Source of the DNA: Xylogone sp. PMI_703
Lineage: Eukaryota > Ascomycota > Leotiomycetes
Reading direction: 5' to 3'
Length of the DNA: 64,000 bases
Assembly (NCBI GenBank): GCA_021399445.1
Contig: JAJTUQ010000002.1
Coordinates: forward strand, 3,286,001 to 3,350,000
In this document: positions 12,680 through 23,642 of the stretch, one piece after another
How the letters are laid out: the number at the start of each line of letters is the position of its first letter
Position numbering within the stretch: position 1 is the first letter of the stretch
Notes under the pieces: model-generated
What the model was told of the DNA's origin: nothing
What the model saw: the letters and a program-made list of their open reading frames with translations, nothing else
Database searches by the model: none
Made by a program: the position numbers and the translations under genes

Positions 12680-14385
12680 ATGGAGTCATCTGACGAGCCC
12701 AATGTCGATTATTCATATGATCTTCCGCTACTTTCTTCAAATCATCCAGATTGTCCCATTGCCCAGTATTTTGGTCATACTTTGCCTGACACTTCCATAT
12801 CTAATGGTTCTACTCCTGCTGGCGGGGAGACTGCTACTGAGGGACATACGGTCCCTTTCGACCCTCAGCTTCAACCTCTCGGTGAGCTTGGATATGAATT
12901 AGGTGAGCACGACATTCTAGATCTCCCAGAATTTACCGATTATAATGGTTATTTACACGGCAATTTGCAGTTTCCAGTTACTATGGATGAAGATGCTATG
13001 TCCAGTAGCACAGGTCCGGAAGACCTAGCTCTTAGTGAAGACGACAATAGCATAGATCCGGAAGACCTGGCGCTTGATGGAGATGACATTCAAACCCATA
13101 CTGTTCAAGCACCGAAGATTCCAGAATTCCAGAATGACAACAGTTTTGTTTTTCAGGATTGGATGACTGAGTTGAATAATCAGCCGTTCGTTGGCTATGG
13201 AAACAATGTGGGACAGCCACAAATTGTCTGGTATAGAGGTCTGCCACCACCACAAATACCACATCTGGCGAATGGGCCGAATCTTCCAACCACAACAGTT
13301 GCTTCTACAGCACAACAAGGTAGTCAGAGTTTTGGAGTGGCTACAACTGAGTTATCTCGGTCCCAGTACCATGAAAAAAAACCTGGCAAGTCGCAGACCA
13401 AAGTTCATCGCCGCCCCTTTCCACATGGAGTCCAAGCTAATAGTCAAGAACAGGATGCTCCAAAGCACCAGTATCTGCCGGGAGATGGACTGACAGAATG
13501 GAGCAATCTACAGAAAACGGGTCAGTTTTGTTTAGCTATGCACCACAAGGGGAGCTTGAGCATTCACTCAGATTCACTCCAGAAGAAATGCTCACATTTA
13601 TCCAGAAACATCCATACCACCGCCGCTTCGGAACCCGCAACCCTGACTTTGGCCTGACTCTTTGGATCCAGGTCACTCCACATAACTGTAAAGACCGATA
13701 TCCTCAAAAAGACTCAGACACATGCCGATTCCAAGACTGTCCTATCGCGTCAAGGAAAATTAGGAAGGGGCAATTTCGCATTGCGTTTGATGAGCGACTT
13801 CCGGGTCCTCCAAGGGATCCCTTCCATAATCCAGGGTATGTACACCTCTACTGCATGGAGAAGTTCCTTGATTTCCCTTTAATCTGCAAACAGTACAATG
13901 TCAGACCAGATAATCGTCGTTTACCATACGAAGATAAGAACAGGATGTCAATCACTCGAGACCATCCGCAAATGCTTACCAGAGTAGTGGATTTTATTAG
14001 AGATTCTGTGCCTGGCATTCCCCGAACCGAGTTCAACTACAAGAAGAGCTTAACTTTTATTCTTACTCGTGAGCATCTATATCGCGAGTCTGCTAGCCGC
14101 CAAATCATTCGCGAAGAGAGTGGAGGTAACCATATTGCTAAGTGGATGGGAAATCTTGACCTATTTTCAGCAAATCAAGAGGAGATTATTGCGAAAAGAA
14201 GAAGGGAAAGAAGGAAGCAGAAAAAAAAAGTTCGCTTTATGGAAACGGAGAGTAGCCACAAACAACCTAACAAAGAGTCAAAGAAGAGGTCGCGTCGTGA
14301 GCTTGATGAGGAAAGCTTGGAAGAATGGAATCCTGATGACAGTGGTGAGAGAGTCGGTGAACCAGCACAAAAGAGAAACAAATAA
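12680..14385 (+). CDS. Uncharacterised protein with Cys/His zinc-binding-like module and basic tail
   Basis: I do not recognise an assigned function. Predicted 546 residues from exons 12680-13470 and 13536-14385. The 65-bp intron (GTATCT...TTTAG) reconciles two overlapping frames. The N-terminal third is acidic and Ser/Asp-rich and contains a short internal duplication (PEDLAL followed by an acidic cluster, twice, coded at about 13016-13087). Exon 2 encodes a compact globular-looking region with C327-x4-C332, an I-x-K-G-x-x-R-I stretch and a His-x2-Cys pair near 367/370. The spacing recalls PARP-type or related Cys3His zinc fingers, but similarity to that family is inference only. The C-terminus is strongly basic (RRRERRKQKKK) and then charged, consistent with a nuclear localisation signal. 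The exact splice donor is the weakest part of the model. Confidence 0.7.
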
Positions 14386-15472
14386 CTGGATCATAGGGCT
14401 AGGAGATGACCGGCGAAACAATCCTAGAAGTTGTATGGGCTTATATAGCGGTGGAGATGGCTCAACACTACGATAGAGACGGCAAAGGATACACTTGCAA
14501 TGCCAGAGGGAATTAGCAGAGCTGGAAGGAAGAAAACAGAGCGAACCGACAGGGCATGGAACTATGCATTGTTGTGACATTCACTAGGAAAATATGTAGA
14601 ACCTGTTACTGGCTCCCACAAAAAGAGCCTACGGATTTAGAAGCTTTGTAATTTACAGTCAATGGGCATCGAGCGAGAAAGGTAAACGTAGGAATCAGTT
14701 TTCCATAGGATATCTTGAATTTTACTTCATTAGTACTTTGAAAATGCTCATATGATCTTGACATCTATGTATTTGACATCGTAAGAAGATTGGCCAACTA
14801 CAAATCCATGTTGTGCTTGGCATTCTGCTGTGATTCTGCGGTCCCTGAATCGCTGTTACATTAAGCTCTGATAAGACATGCACGTGGCACGCTAGGCAGC
14901 TTACTGTGCCCTTACGTCAGTCCCGTAGTCCCTTCACATCCCTGCATCTCTACCTCAATGACAGCCGTACTCGACATAGACGATAGAAACTGCTCAACTT
15001 CCTGCAAACTGCAGCTTTGCTAACAAGGATATAAATTCTGTCTTCTGTAATACACTACTCTAGAGCCGCGAGGAAGCATGTTCCAGGGTGCATTGCTTTA
15101 ATCGAGCCGAGAGGAACGTGGTATTGCCCAGGCGTCTTTGGTTAACTAGAATTACCAAACGTGGCACCTCTACCGCCGCGCCCCAGACCTGGTAGCCATC
15201 CTCACCATCGCCAGAGTCTATTTCGTTATCTATTTCCACATTCTCGGCGAAGTGTTCGCGACAGATTCGCAGATTTTCGGTTCGAGACCCTACCATACCT
15301 TAAAAATCGAGCACAGTCTCGGATTTACAACTATCTAGTTAAGCGTCAAAAGAGACCTCAGGAGAAGAGGGTTACAGGAAGTGGGGTTCTCAATACACTC
15401 CGAAAGCGGGGAGGTAGGCTTTTGGGGGGCTATTCTAAAGACGATGCGAATGCGGGACACAGACCGGTGATT
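14386..15472. other. Intergenic and probable 5' region of APP1-like gene
   Basis: About 1.1 kb. A TATAAAT sequence lies at 15030. From 15144 to 15472 the frame is open and continuous with the downstream gene and reads as protein-like, Arg-rich sequence. Part of it may therefore be coding through an upstream exon. No other gene is seen. Confidence 0.5.
15030..15036 (+). promoter_or_regulatory. Possible TATA box of the APP1-like gene
   Basis: TATAAAT stands in otherwise mixed sequence about 440 bases before the first in-frame ATG. If used, transcription would begin near 15060-15100 and include the open Arg-rich stretch upstream of that ATG. Confidence 0.3.
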
Positions 15473-18016
15473 ATGTCTGGCTCCCTGCCAGGCTTTGGAG
15501 GCAGTGGAGGCCAAGGGCGAGAGCCCGGAGCTCGCAGAAGAAAACTAGCAGGGTACCTTAAAGCTGCAAATGAGCTTAGGCAGTCATACCAGCAGTCATA
15601 CTCCGAGAAATGGGGTGCAAATAATACAGATGAGCACTGGGAGTCGAGGAGCATACCAGGGGAATTTCCGGACGCAGGCATTGTTGCTCACGGAGACGAG
15701 CATCTTGTTCTCTTTCCTTCATATGCGAAGCGGCATTTTAAAAAGCCACCTGAGCCTAATTCCTCGCGGAATACAGACAGATATGAAGAAGCAGAATCAG
15801 ATCCCGATTACTGGGCCAGGGAATGGCAGAAATATGAAGATGATAGAGCCATTGTGGATGTAGATGTTCGAGGATGGCTCTACTCTCCTCACCGGGGTCC
15901 ATTAACAAGGAAGAACCGCCTGTTGATAGGAATTGCTCGTCAGCTAAGCGGGATACCGGCGCCGCCTAGAGGCAGTGGCATAGCCAGCAGAGAGAGCAGT
16001 CCTGGGATGGCTGCTTCCCTGCAGGCGCGACATGAAGAGCATGAAGCGCAAAGGGAGCAAGAGAGGATTGCTAGAGAAGCAGAGCAGATCCTTAGAAGGG
16101 GCCAAGGGGAGGAACGAGTAGCTGAACGTGGAGGATACAGTGAGCAACCGAAACCAGATGATGGCGTTGGTAGAACGAATTCTGGGAGCCCTAGTCGGAG
16201 TGGTAGCAGCACTCCTAAGTCATACGGGGAGCCTGAAGGCCCTGGCCACCTTCAAAAGAAAGTATCTTGGAATCAGCCGTCTGATATGAGTCAAGAAGAA
16301 CTGATAGCTGCTAATTCTAACTTGATGGCACGCCTATTGCCTTTCCTGACAAATCCGTTAGTTGCCGCACCGATCACGGTCTTTTTCTACAACGATGACA
16401 GCTCCGTCTCAAGAAGTGTCGCAACTGACGATTCTGGCCACTTCAATCTACGAGCAGCTTTGGACTTCGTGCCCACGCATGTGAGAATTCTAGCCTCAGA
16501 GCATCTCTCAATTACCGAGAAAGTCAGGATTATTGAACCAATGGGCGTGAGCATTATCAGTGATGTTGACGACACTATTAAGCATACTTCAATCAGTAGT
16601 GGAGCCAGGGAAATTTTTAGGAACGCATTCGTTCGTGACCTATCAGATCTCACCATTGATGGGGTTAAGAAATGGTATTGCAAGATGTATGATATGGGTG
16701 TGGATATTCATTATGTATCGAATTCTCCCTGGCAATTGTTTCCGGTTTTGGTGAGCTACTTTCGACAAGCGGGTTTACCCCCTGGATCATACCATTTAAA
16801 ACAGTATAGCGGCATGCTACAAGGTATATTTGAACCGGTTGCGGAAAGAAAGAAAGGCACTCTAGAAAAGATTATGAGAGACTTTCCAGAGAGAAAGTTC
16901 ATACTCATTGGTGATAGTGGAGAAGCAGATTTGGAAGTTTATACCGATGTTGTTATGGCCAACCCTGGTAGAGTAATTGCAGTATTAATCCGAGATGTTA
17001 CAACACCATATCCCTCTCAAGGATTCTTCGATTCAGCAATGGGCCCTCTTAGCCTTGACCGACGCAGTGGAAGGACACAATTCGCTACAGGGAGTCCGGC
17101 AAGATATGGGAGTATAGCTTCCTCAAGAACTTCTCCCAGTCCAGGGCCAGCTCCCCCACCACTACCTCGTCGTCCTGCATCTGATGCAGCGATAGAGAAA
17201 AACGAAGAGCATGAAACAGTAAAGAAGTTAATAGATTTCGATCAAGGCTCAGAACCGGCAAGCACTAACAAGTCTAATCACCTCGACGACATGAAAGGCT
17301 TAGAACAGCCGTCCAATACATCTGTGGGTAACCAAAACCGTCGTGCTCCACCTCCTCGACCTGCGAAGCCTTCTTCACTCCGCGCAGCAAGCATGCCCGA
17401 AATATCAGATAGCTCACCAGCTCCTGAAGCCAAGAGCCGCGTTCCCCCACCACCCCCAAAACCGCGTCGTGTGTCAAGTCGGCAGGAACTTAAACCAACA
17501 GTCCAAAGGGGGGGACAATCGAACTCCGATTTGTCTAACGAAGGCTATCTATCATATGCCAAGGATAAAGTTTCTGAGGCTTATAATGCTCTTCCAGAAA
17601 TCAGATCACATATTTATAGCAACACGGAAAGGCCTTCTTCGGCTTCACCACAACCTTCCGAGCCTCCTAAAACTAAGTCTGATAAACCTCCTCCACCACC
17701 TCCCCGTCGAGGTACTGCTGCCTCGATAGCAAGTATGACGGCTACCGTTACCAGTCATCTTCCAAATATGGCCACCTCTGGGGCTGACAGCAATGAATCA
17801 TACAGTTACTCTAACAGTGATCCTTCGGCCCCGTTGAATAAGAAACTTGAGCTCTGGAAACGTCGTTGGCAGCACGCAAAGAGAATCCTTGACGATAAAG
17901 GGGTGGCACTGAGGAGTTGGAGAGTCGGAGATGATGTATCGTCTGAAACGATAAAAATGATTGAGGACGCTATGAGGAAGATGGGATCCGGGAGTCAAGG
18001 GCAGAAAAAGAAATAA
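15473..18016 (+). CDS. APP1: Phosphatidate phosphatase APP1-like (actin patch protein, DUF2183)
   Basis: Orthologue of the Mg2+-dependent phosphatidate phosphatase App1, which converts phosphatidate to diacylglycerol at cortical actin patches and links lipid turnover to endocytosis. From the first in-frame ATG the product is 847 residues without introns. The catalytic HAD-like DxDxT motif is seen as SDVDDTIKHTS near residue 363, followed by conserved stretches around SNSPWQLFPVL and IGDSGEADLEVY. An N-terminal segment (RRRKLAGYLKAANELRQ) and the block around IVDVDVRGWLYSP are also typical of the family. The C-terminal 300 residues carry several polyproline-Arg SH3-ligand-like motifs (PPPLPRRP, PPPPPKPRR, PPPPPPRR), as expected for recruitment to actin patches. 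The start is uncertain: the frame stays open back to 15144 with protein-like sequence but no ATG, so a short upstream exon may exist. Confidence 0.88.
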   Translation: MSGSLPGFGGSGGQGREPGARRRKLAGYLKAANELRQSYQQSYSEKWGANNTDEHWESRSIPGEFPDAGIVAHGDEHLVLFPSYAKRHFKKPPEPNSSRNTDRYEEAESDPDYWAREWQKYEDDRAIVDVDVRGWLYSPHRGPLTRKNRLLIGIARQLSGIPAPPRGSGIASRESSPGMAASLQARHEEHEAQREQERIAREAEQILRRGQGEERVAERGGYSEQPKPDDGVGRTNSGSPSRSGSSTPKSYGEPEGPGHLQKKVSWNQPSDMSQEELIAANSNLMARLLPFLTNPLVAAPITVFFYNDDSSVSRSVATDDSGHFNLRAALDFVPTHVRILASEHLSITEKVRIIEPMGVSIISDVDDTIKHTSISSGAREIFRNAFVRDLSDLTIDGVKKWYCKMYDMGVDIHYVSNSPWQLFPVLVSYFRQAGLPPGSYHLKQYSGMLQGIFEPVAERKKGTLEKIMRDFPERKFILIGDSGEADLEVYTDVVMANPGRVIAVLIRDVTTPYPSQGFFDSAMGPLSLDRRSGRTQFATGSPARYGSIASSRTSPSPGPAPPPLPRRPASDAAIEKNEEHETVKKLIDFDQGSEPASTNKSNHLDDMKGLEQPSNTSVGNQNRRAPPPRPAKPSSLRAASMPEISDSSPAPEAKSRVPPPPPKPRRVSSRQELKPTVQRGGQSNSDLSNEGYLSYAKDKVSEAYNALPEIRSHIYSNTERPSSASPQPSEPPKTKSDKPPPPPPRRGTAASIASMTATVTSHLPNMATSGADSNESYSYSNSDPSAPLNKKLELWKRRWQHAKRILDDKGVALRSWRVGDDVSSETIKMIEDAMRKMGSGSQGQKKK

Positions 18017-18341
18017 ATGGTAATCCATTATACATTGTTCAAAAAGCTTAGTCTAGAAGATGAGGACAGGGTTCGAACGACAAAAGCAGCATGGATATGC
18101 TTCTATGATTTTACGACGTTTTATGAGAAAAAGGCCTTTAAGTGCCAACAGGAGTAGGGCGTGATAGTAATACCAAACGTACTAGAACATTTCATGCAGC
18201 TCTTGATTCCTACTATTTGGATTTGTGTACGGAGTAACTTACAGGGATATTTATTGCATCATGTGACTTCGCGTTTTGACACGAAACTCGAGTCAAAAGG
18301 TTCGCGTCAACTTTCTTGGACTTCAACTGAGGAAATCGAGA
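18017..18341. other. Intergenic, RDH54 promoter
   Basis: 325 bases between the APP1-like stop and the RDH54 start. It holds the TTCGCG pair and inverted repeat described separately, one TACGGAGTA word near 18233, and no gene. Confidence 0.6.
18268..18306 (+). promoter_or_regulatory. Paired TTCGCG (MBF/E2F-like) sites flanking an inverted repeat
   Basis: TTCGCG occurs at 18268-18273 and again at 18301-18306. Between them are a CACGAAA (SCB-like) word at 18280 and perfect 7-bp inverted arms TTTTGAC / GTCAAAA at 18274-18280 and 18292-18298. The cluster ends 35 bases before the RDH54 start codon. TTCGCG/ACGCGT and CACGAAA are the cores recognised by fungal Mbp1/Swi4-family cell-cycle regulators; the role here is inferred. 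Confidence 0.4.
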
Positions 18342-21223
18342 ATGTGGAAACCTTTCAAGCCTCCACTGCTAAAAAATGGATCAAAGACAGTTCCGATCGA
18401 GTCTGCTGAATATGAGCCCGGATCCAACGATAGACCTACTAAAAAGCGGCGATTGATACATGTTATAGAAGACAGTCCTCCTCGCCAAGTTCCTTCGGCC
18501 TCTTCCATTGCTACGAATGCTCCTAGAAAACCATTAATACCCGTCAATAATACTACTGTTATAGACAAAGATATTTCAGGCAGCGAGCAAGGGGTGGGAT
18601 ACTATCGAGTCCTATGGTAAGTTACCAACTATCGTCACCTCCTGTAATGAAGTACTGACGTTAGCTGTGAAGGCGCAAATTTACGAATAAAAAGCATAAA
18701 ACCTGGGACGGAGATGGCTTTTTATCCGTATCAGATGGATATGCACGACTTCATGATGTTTCGGGACGGGAAATGGGGAAAACTGCGTGCGTAGGGCCTC
18801 TCTTACCAGGAAGCCCACTCAGTATCGGTGGTAAAGATGTCGAGGTTGACGAGGTCATATCACGCAAAGAATATCTGACTGGAAGAGATATTTCAAGCCC
18901 AGCGGTCCCTCAGATCCCAGCTGCTCCCAGGGTTGCTAATACTCCTAGCAAGCCCAAACAGATCAGCCAGCCTATTGTAGAAAAGCCTTCTAAAGGAAAG
19001 ATTAAGGACGGATCTTCAGTAAACCTTACGATCGCAGCGAAAGATTTCTATGGTTCATCCAAAGGTAGTATTTCACGATTCAAAACACCGCTCATCTCCA
19101 CAACAGTTATGCCAAAAAGCACTGATGGAACTCCAACCCCACGACACGATCCGAATGCACCAGGGGCGGTTGTTATGAGGAGACCAAAGGACTACCCAAA
19201 AGGAAAGCAGATAGTTGACGTGGTCATTGATCCATTTTTGGGCCAGAAACTTTTTGAGCATCAGAAAGAGGGAATAAAATTTCTATATGAATGTGTGATG
19301 GGCATGCGCGATTTCAATGGTCAAGGTGCACTTTTAGCAGATGAGATGGGGCTGGGCAAGACATTGCAAACCATTACATTACTCTGGACTCTCTTAAAGC
19401 AGAACCCCATATATGGATCGGAACCGGTTATAAAGAAGGCCTTGATTGTGTGTCCTGTGACCTTGATTGAGAACTGGAAAAAAGAGTTTCGAAGATGGTT
19501 GGGAAACGAGAGAATAGGGGTATTTGTCGCGGATGATAAGAACACTAGGCTTACTGATTTTACCCATGGGAAGAGCTATAGTGTGATGATAATAGGGTAT
19601 GAAAAATTAAGGAATGTGCAAGAAGAATTAAAAAAGGGCAGCGGGATTGACCTAGTCGTGGCAGATGAAGGTCACAGGTTGAAGACTGCCCAGAACAAAT
19701 CAGCACAAGCAATCCGGTCATTGAATACCCCCAGGCGAATCATATTATCTGGCACCCCATTGCAGAACGATCTCTCCGAGTTTTATGTCATGGTCGACTT
19801 CATAAATCCCGGTCTTCTCGGGACTTTCAATTCCTTCAAAAAAGATTTTGAAACCCCTATCTTGAGGAGCAGAGAACCTGGAGCGTCAGAAAATGATATA
19901 GAAAAGGGAAATGACAGGGCGGAAGAGCTCTCTTCTATAACGAACATGTTTATCTTACGGCGCACGGCAGATGTCATGTCGAAATTTCTTCCCCCGAAAA
20001 CAGAGTATGTCGTTTTCTGCAAGCCAACGAGCGTTCAAGCCCAGGTTTATCGGCATGTACTAGACTCCCCGATGTTTGGTAGAGTCCTTGGGAGCTCAGA
20101 AAGCGCACTACAGCTCATTACTATTCTTAAGAAAGTGTGTAACGCGCCGAGTTTGCTTGAACAACAAGATAATGATGCGACACCTAGCGCAAATGTTGCT
20201 CAGTTGCTTGAAACTATGCCCTCAGACTTACTTCGCAAAAAGTTAACTACATCAAGCAGTAAATTCAAGCTATTGGATCTACTAGTGCAGGAGCTATCAT
20301 CAACCACTTCGGAGAAGGTCGTCATTGTATCGAACTACACATCAACGCTTGACCTTCTCGGAAATCACTTAACTTCTCTGGGCTTGTCGTTCCTTCGTCT
20401 TGATGGAAGCACACCATCTGCAAAACGCCAAGGTCTTGTAGAATCCTTTAACCGCAGTCCGGCTTCAAAAATATTCGCATTCTTGCTGTCGGCGAAATCT
20501 GGTGGTGTAGGCATCAATTTAATCGGCGCATCTCGTTTGATTCTCTTTGATGTCGACTGGAACCCAGCGACGGATCAACAAGCTATGGCTCGTATCCATC
20601 GCCCTGGTCAGAAACGTCCGGTAAAGATCTACAGGTTTTTAATGGGTGGTGGAATGGATGAGAAAATATTTCAACGACAGGTCACTAAAACCGGCTTGGC
20701 AGACAGTGTTGTTGATGGTAAGAAAAGCGAAGCTAGTTTCTCAGCGGAGGAGTTGAGAGATCTATTCAGACTGGACCTAGAAGCAGAGTGCCAAACGCAT
20801 GACCTACTCGGCTGTACCTGCAAAGAGACGGATGTTAATCCACAGCTTAGGGATACAATTTCAATAGTGGCGGAGAGTGACGAGGAGGTGATTAAAGACA
20901 GTGACGACTCGGACTCGGACTTCCCTGAAAACCCAGCAATGGCCATTATGCCTGCATCCAAAGTCGATATGGCCGCTCAAGAGAAGAAAATTGCAGATGC
21001 TGCGGAGAGAAAAAGGAAGAAAAATTCAAAAGGAAAAATGCAGGCATTGATGCAATACTCGCATATCAATACATCTGTATTTCTCAAAGAGAATAAGGAT
21101 ATATTCGGCTTCGAAACTACGGAGATGAGGGCTGTAAAGGCTGCCCTAGACGATGCAGTCTTAGCTAACTCTCTTGAGGATGAGAAGTGTAAGGTCGGGT
21201 TCGTGTTTGCTAAAAGAGGATGA
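18342..21223 (+). CDS. RDH54: RDH54/TID1-like SNF2-family DNA translocase (recombination)
   Basis: Orthologue of yeast Rdh54/Tid1 and animal RAD54B, a Swi2/Snf2 translocase that works with Rad51 and Dmc1 in homologous recombination and removes Rad51 from chromatin. Predicted 941 residues from exons 18342-18616 and 18673-21223. Splicing restores the conserved block VLWRKFTNKKHKTWDGDG. The first RecA-like lobe has DEMGLGKT (Walker A) near residue 313, a DEGH box near 422 and SGTPLQNDLSEFY. The second lobe ends with the ARIHRPGQKRPV motif. The insert reading FINPGLLGTFNSFKKDFETPI is characteristic of the RAD54/RDH54 branch rather than of chromatin remodellers. The N-terminus holds a basic PTKKRRL stretch that may be nuclear targeting. 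TTCGCG-type sites directly upstream suggest S-phase or meiotic control (inference). Confidence 0.93.
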
Positions 21224-21857
21224 AGCATCCGTGGAGAGGGATGGGCTACACAATATGACGACTTTCAATATTCGTCATACCGCATAATAAGTCGTCAGTG
21301 CCCAGACTAATTTAATCCCGCAGGGGATGATCTGCCCTTTGCATTTAAACTTTTACGGGACCTGCTTTTGATCTCCCCAGATCTGAGCTTAAACCTCTGC
21401 CCTGAGTCTCAGATCCGAAATATCATGCTTATGTAATGAGAACACAGTGATTCTATTGGCCAGATTGTGCGATCCTAAGTGTTCCAAAAGCCCAATATCT
21501 GTCCCACAGCCATAGCGTGCGTGTACTTTGAGATGCTCAGCCTTGTCTCGAAAATGAGGGCCGCGCCGTTGACACCGGTTTTGAATCATGGCTATCGTTC
21601 CCGTGGCTCCATTTGCCGTTACATATTTTACGATTGGGCCGATTCCGATTGAGTGTCTGACATTGTAGTGTAACGATGTTGGTTTCCTAAGCTCACCCGT
21701 ACCCTGTCGTCAGCACTGCGCCGCAGTGGGTTGGTTGGAAACTTGAAGTCATTGTTCCGCGTGGTTTCCTTCTCATCACCTATCTTTAACTTGATTTCAT
21801 CGCACATGAATTATTCAGATTGAGAGTTCGTCCGAGAACCCCGTAGACTCTCCTACG
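21224..21857. other. Intergenic, promoter of second Zn2Cys6 gene
   Basis: 634 bases of mixed composition. No gene, RNA or repeat is seen. Transcripts of RDH54 presumably end here and the next gene starts within its right part. Confidence 0.6.
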
Positions 21858-23642
21858 ATGGCGACCGAGAATCCTAGACCGGACCTTCCGAAACGCAGAA
21901 GGAACTGTGGACCAAAAGTCAAGACAGGATGTGCCACATGCAAGTAAGCAGTCTTATCACCCCGCAATAAGCAATTGCTGCTTCTGACGCTTGGGTCAAG
22001 AATACGTCGAGTGAAGTGCGATGAAACCAAGCCTTTTTGCAGGAGGTGCACCAGTACGGGGAGAAAGTGCGATGGATATATGACGCAGGATCCCACTACT
22101 TCCGTGATATCGCCTTCCAGCAGCGACCAAAACATCCAGATTATTCAGAAGCTTATAACACATATTCCGGGTACTGCTTCTGAGAAACGCGGGTTCGATT
22201 ATTTCCTCTCGTGTACAGCACGAGAATTGAGCGGTTATTATGACCCATCTTTCTGGGAGCAGAACATTCTACAAGCAGGCGTGGTGGATCCAGCCCTTCG
22301 ACATGCGATTATAGCCCTTGGATCTCTCCATGAGGACTTCTCTCGAAAGAGGATAGAATTTATTGGTCCAGACAAAGGTTACAATGAACCGGTGAACTAT
22401 TTTGCAACGAGCCAATATGCCAAATCCATTGCGCAACTGAGGACGAATCTGGAGTCCGGGAAGCAGGGCACCGTAACAGCATTGATGTGCTGTATACTAT
22501 TTGTATGCTTCGACTCTCTTCGTGGTCATCTAGAATCTGCTATGATTCATCTTCAAAGTGGTCTCAAAATTCTATGGAGTATGAAGATTCGCTCTGAGTC
22601 TGATAAGTACTTGATAGACACATATCTAGTCCCTATATTCATGAGGCTCAGCATACAGTCCATTCTATATATCGATACGAATAGTCAAGAGGAGAGGTTT
22701 AAGATTGCCCATAATTTACTTGTCACCGAGGATGAGAACATCGCATTCCCGACACCGTTTGAGAAGTTGGAGGATGCTAGGATGTATCTGAATGGGGCCA
22801 CTGACGGCCTATTCCGCGCGTTCTACATGTTTGATGGAACAGTTGGCCTCGAGAACCAGTTACCAAAAGCCGTCCATCAATATCATGTCTACAAAGAGAA
22901 AGTACTTTCATGGGAAAAGCCATTTGTCGACTTGCTAGCCAGAAAAAGCAGGGGATTCACCAAGATGGAGGTGCGGGGTGCAGCTCTCTTGAAGGTTCAA
23001 CATACTGCAGCGAGGATCATGACGGTTATCACCCCCATGCACATAGATCCGAAATGCACACCAGAATCAGAGTTGAGCCATCTGCTGCAATTCATGCCAG
23101 ACTTTGAACTCATTGTTAATATGTCCAAATCGCTCATACAAGCTAGCGAAGAAGATGCTAAGAACGGCGCCTCTCCACTGGTATTTTCAACAGACCTCGG
23201 ACTCGTGGCACCGTTGTACTATGTCTGTGTCAAATGTCCTTCGCAGGCGGTCCGTAAAGAAGCCATCGAATTGTTGACTCGCGCTCCTCGAAAAGAAGGA
23301 ATGTGGGATAGCAATGCTGGGGTGAAGTTGATCCGGGAATTCTGGGAGTTTGAAGAGATGCACAAGGCATTGTATGAAGCTGCCAAAGAGGAGTATATAA
23401 GTCCACCATTGCCTCTCTGCCACATTATTGATCTGGAGATGAAAGATGGAATGCGGTGGTCTTGGAAATGGTCGGGGCCGTCCGCGTCATCATCTTCCAG
23501 ACATAGCTCGCCGGATGATCGGTCGGTCGTGTCGAGCAACTGGAGTTCGGAGGATGGGACGTATCCCGATCTCGACTACTTCTTTGGGTATGGAGCTGTA
23601 GACAGCCTGTTGAACTATGAGTCGTGGGATGATGAGGCTTAA
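21858..23642 (+). CDS. Zn2Cys6 transcription factor with fungal-specific C-terminal domain
   Basis: Predicted nuclear regulator of 575 residues from exons 21858-21943 and 22001-23642. A 57-bp intron with a CTGAC branch site splits the zinc cluster just after the second cysteine. Cysteines lie at 25, 28, 35, 42, 45 and 52 (C-x2-C-x6-C-x6-C-x2-C-x6-C), preceded by a basic PKRRRN stretch. The remainder resembles the DUF3468-type fungal_trans_2 regulatory region: an early block around YYDPSFWEQNILQ and HAIIALGSLHE, then helical segments including ALMCCILFVCFDSLRGH. The C-terminus is Ser-rich and acidic. These factors occur in large numbers in filamentous ascomycetes and are often linked to secondary metabolism or nutrient use, but no neighbouring cluster suggests a target here. 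Confidence 0.88.

Noticed and set aside
13471..13535. Frameshift in the uncharacterised gene at 12680
   Set aside because: The frame change is explained by a normal 65-bp GT...AG intron, so no sequencing error or pseudogene need be assumed, although the donor choice remains open.
18068..18082. tRNA T-loop-like GGGTTCGAAC
   Set aside because: No matching T-stem, anticodon arm or acceptor stem can be folded around it.
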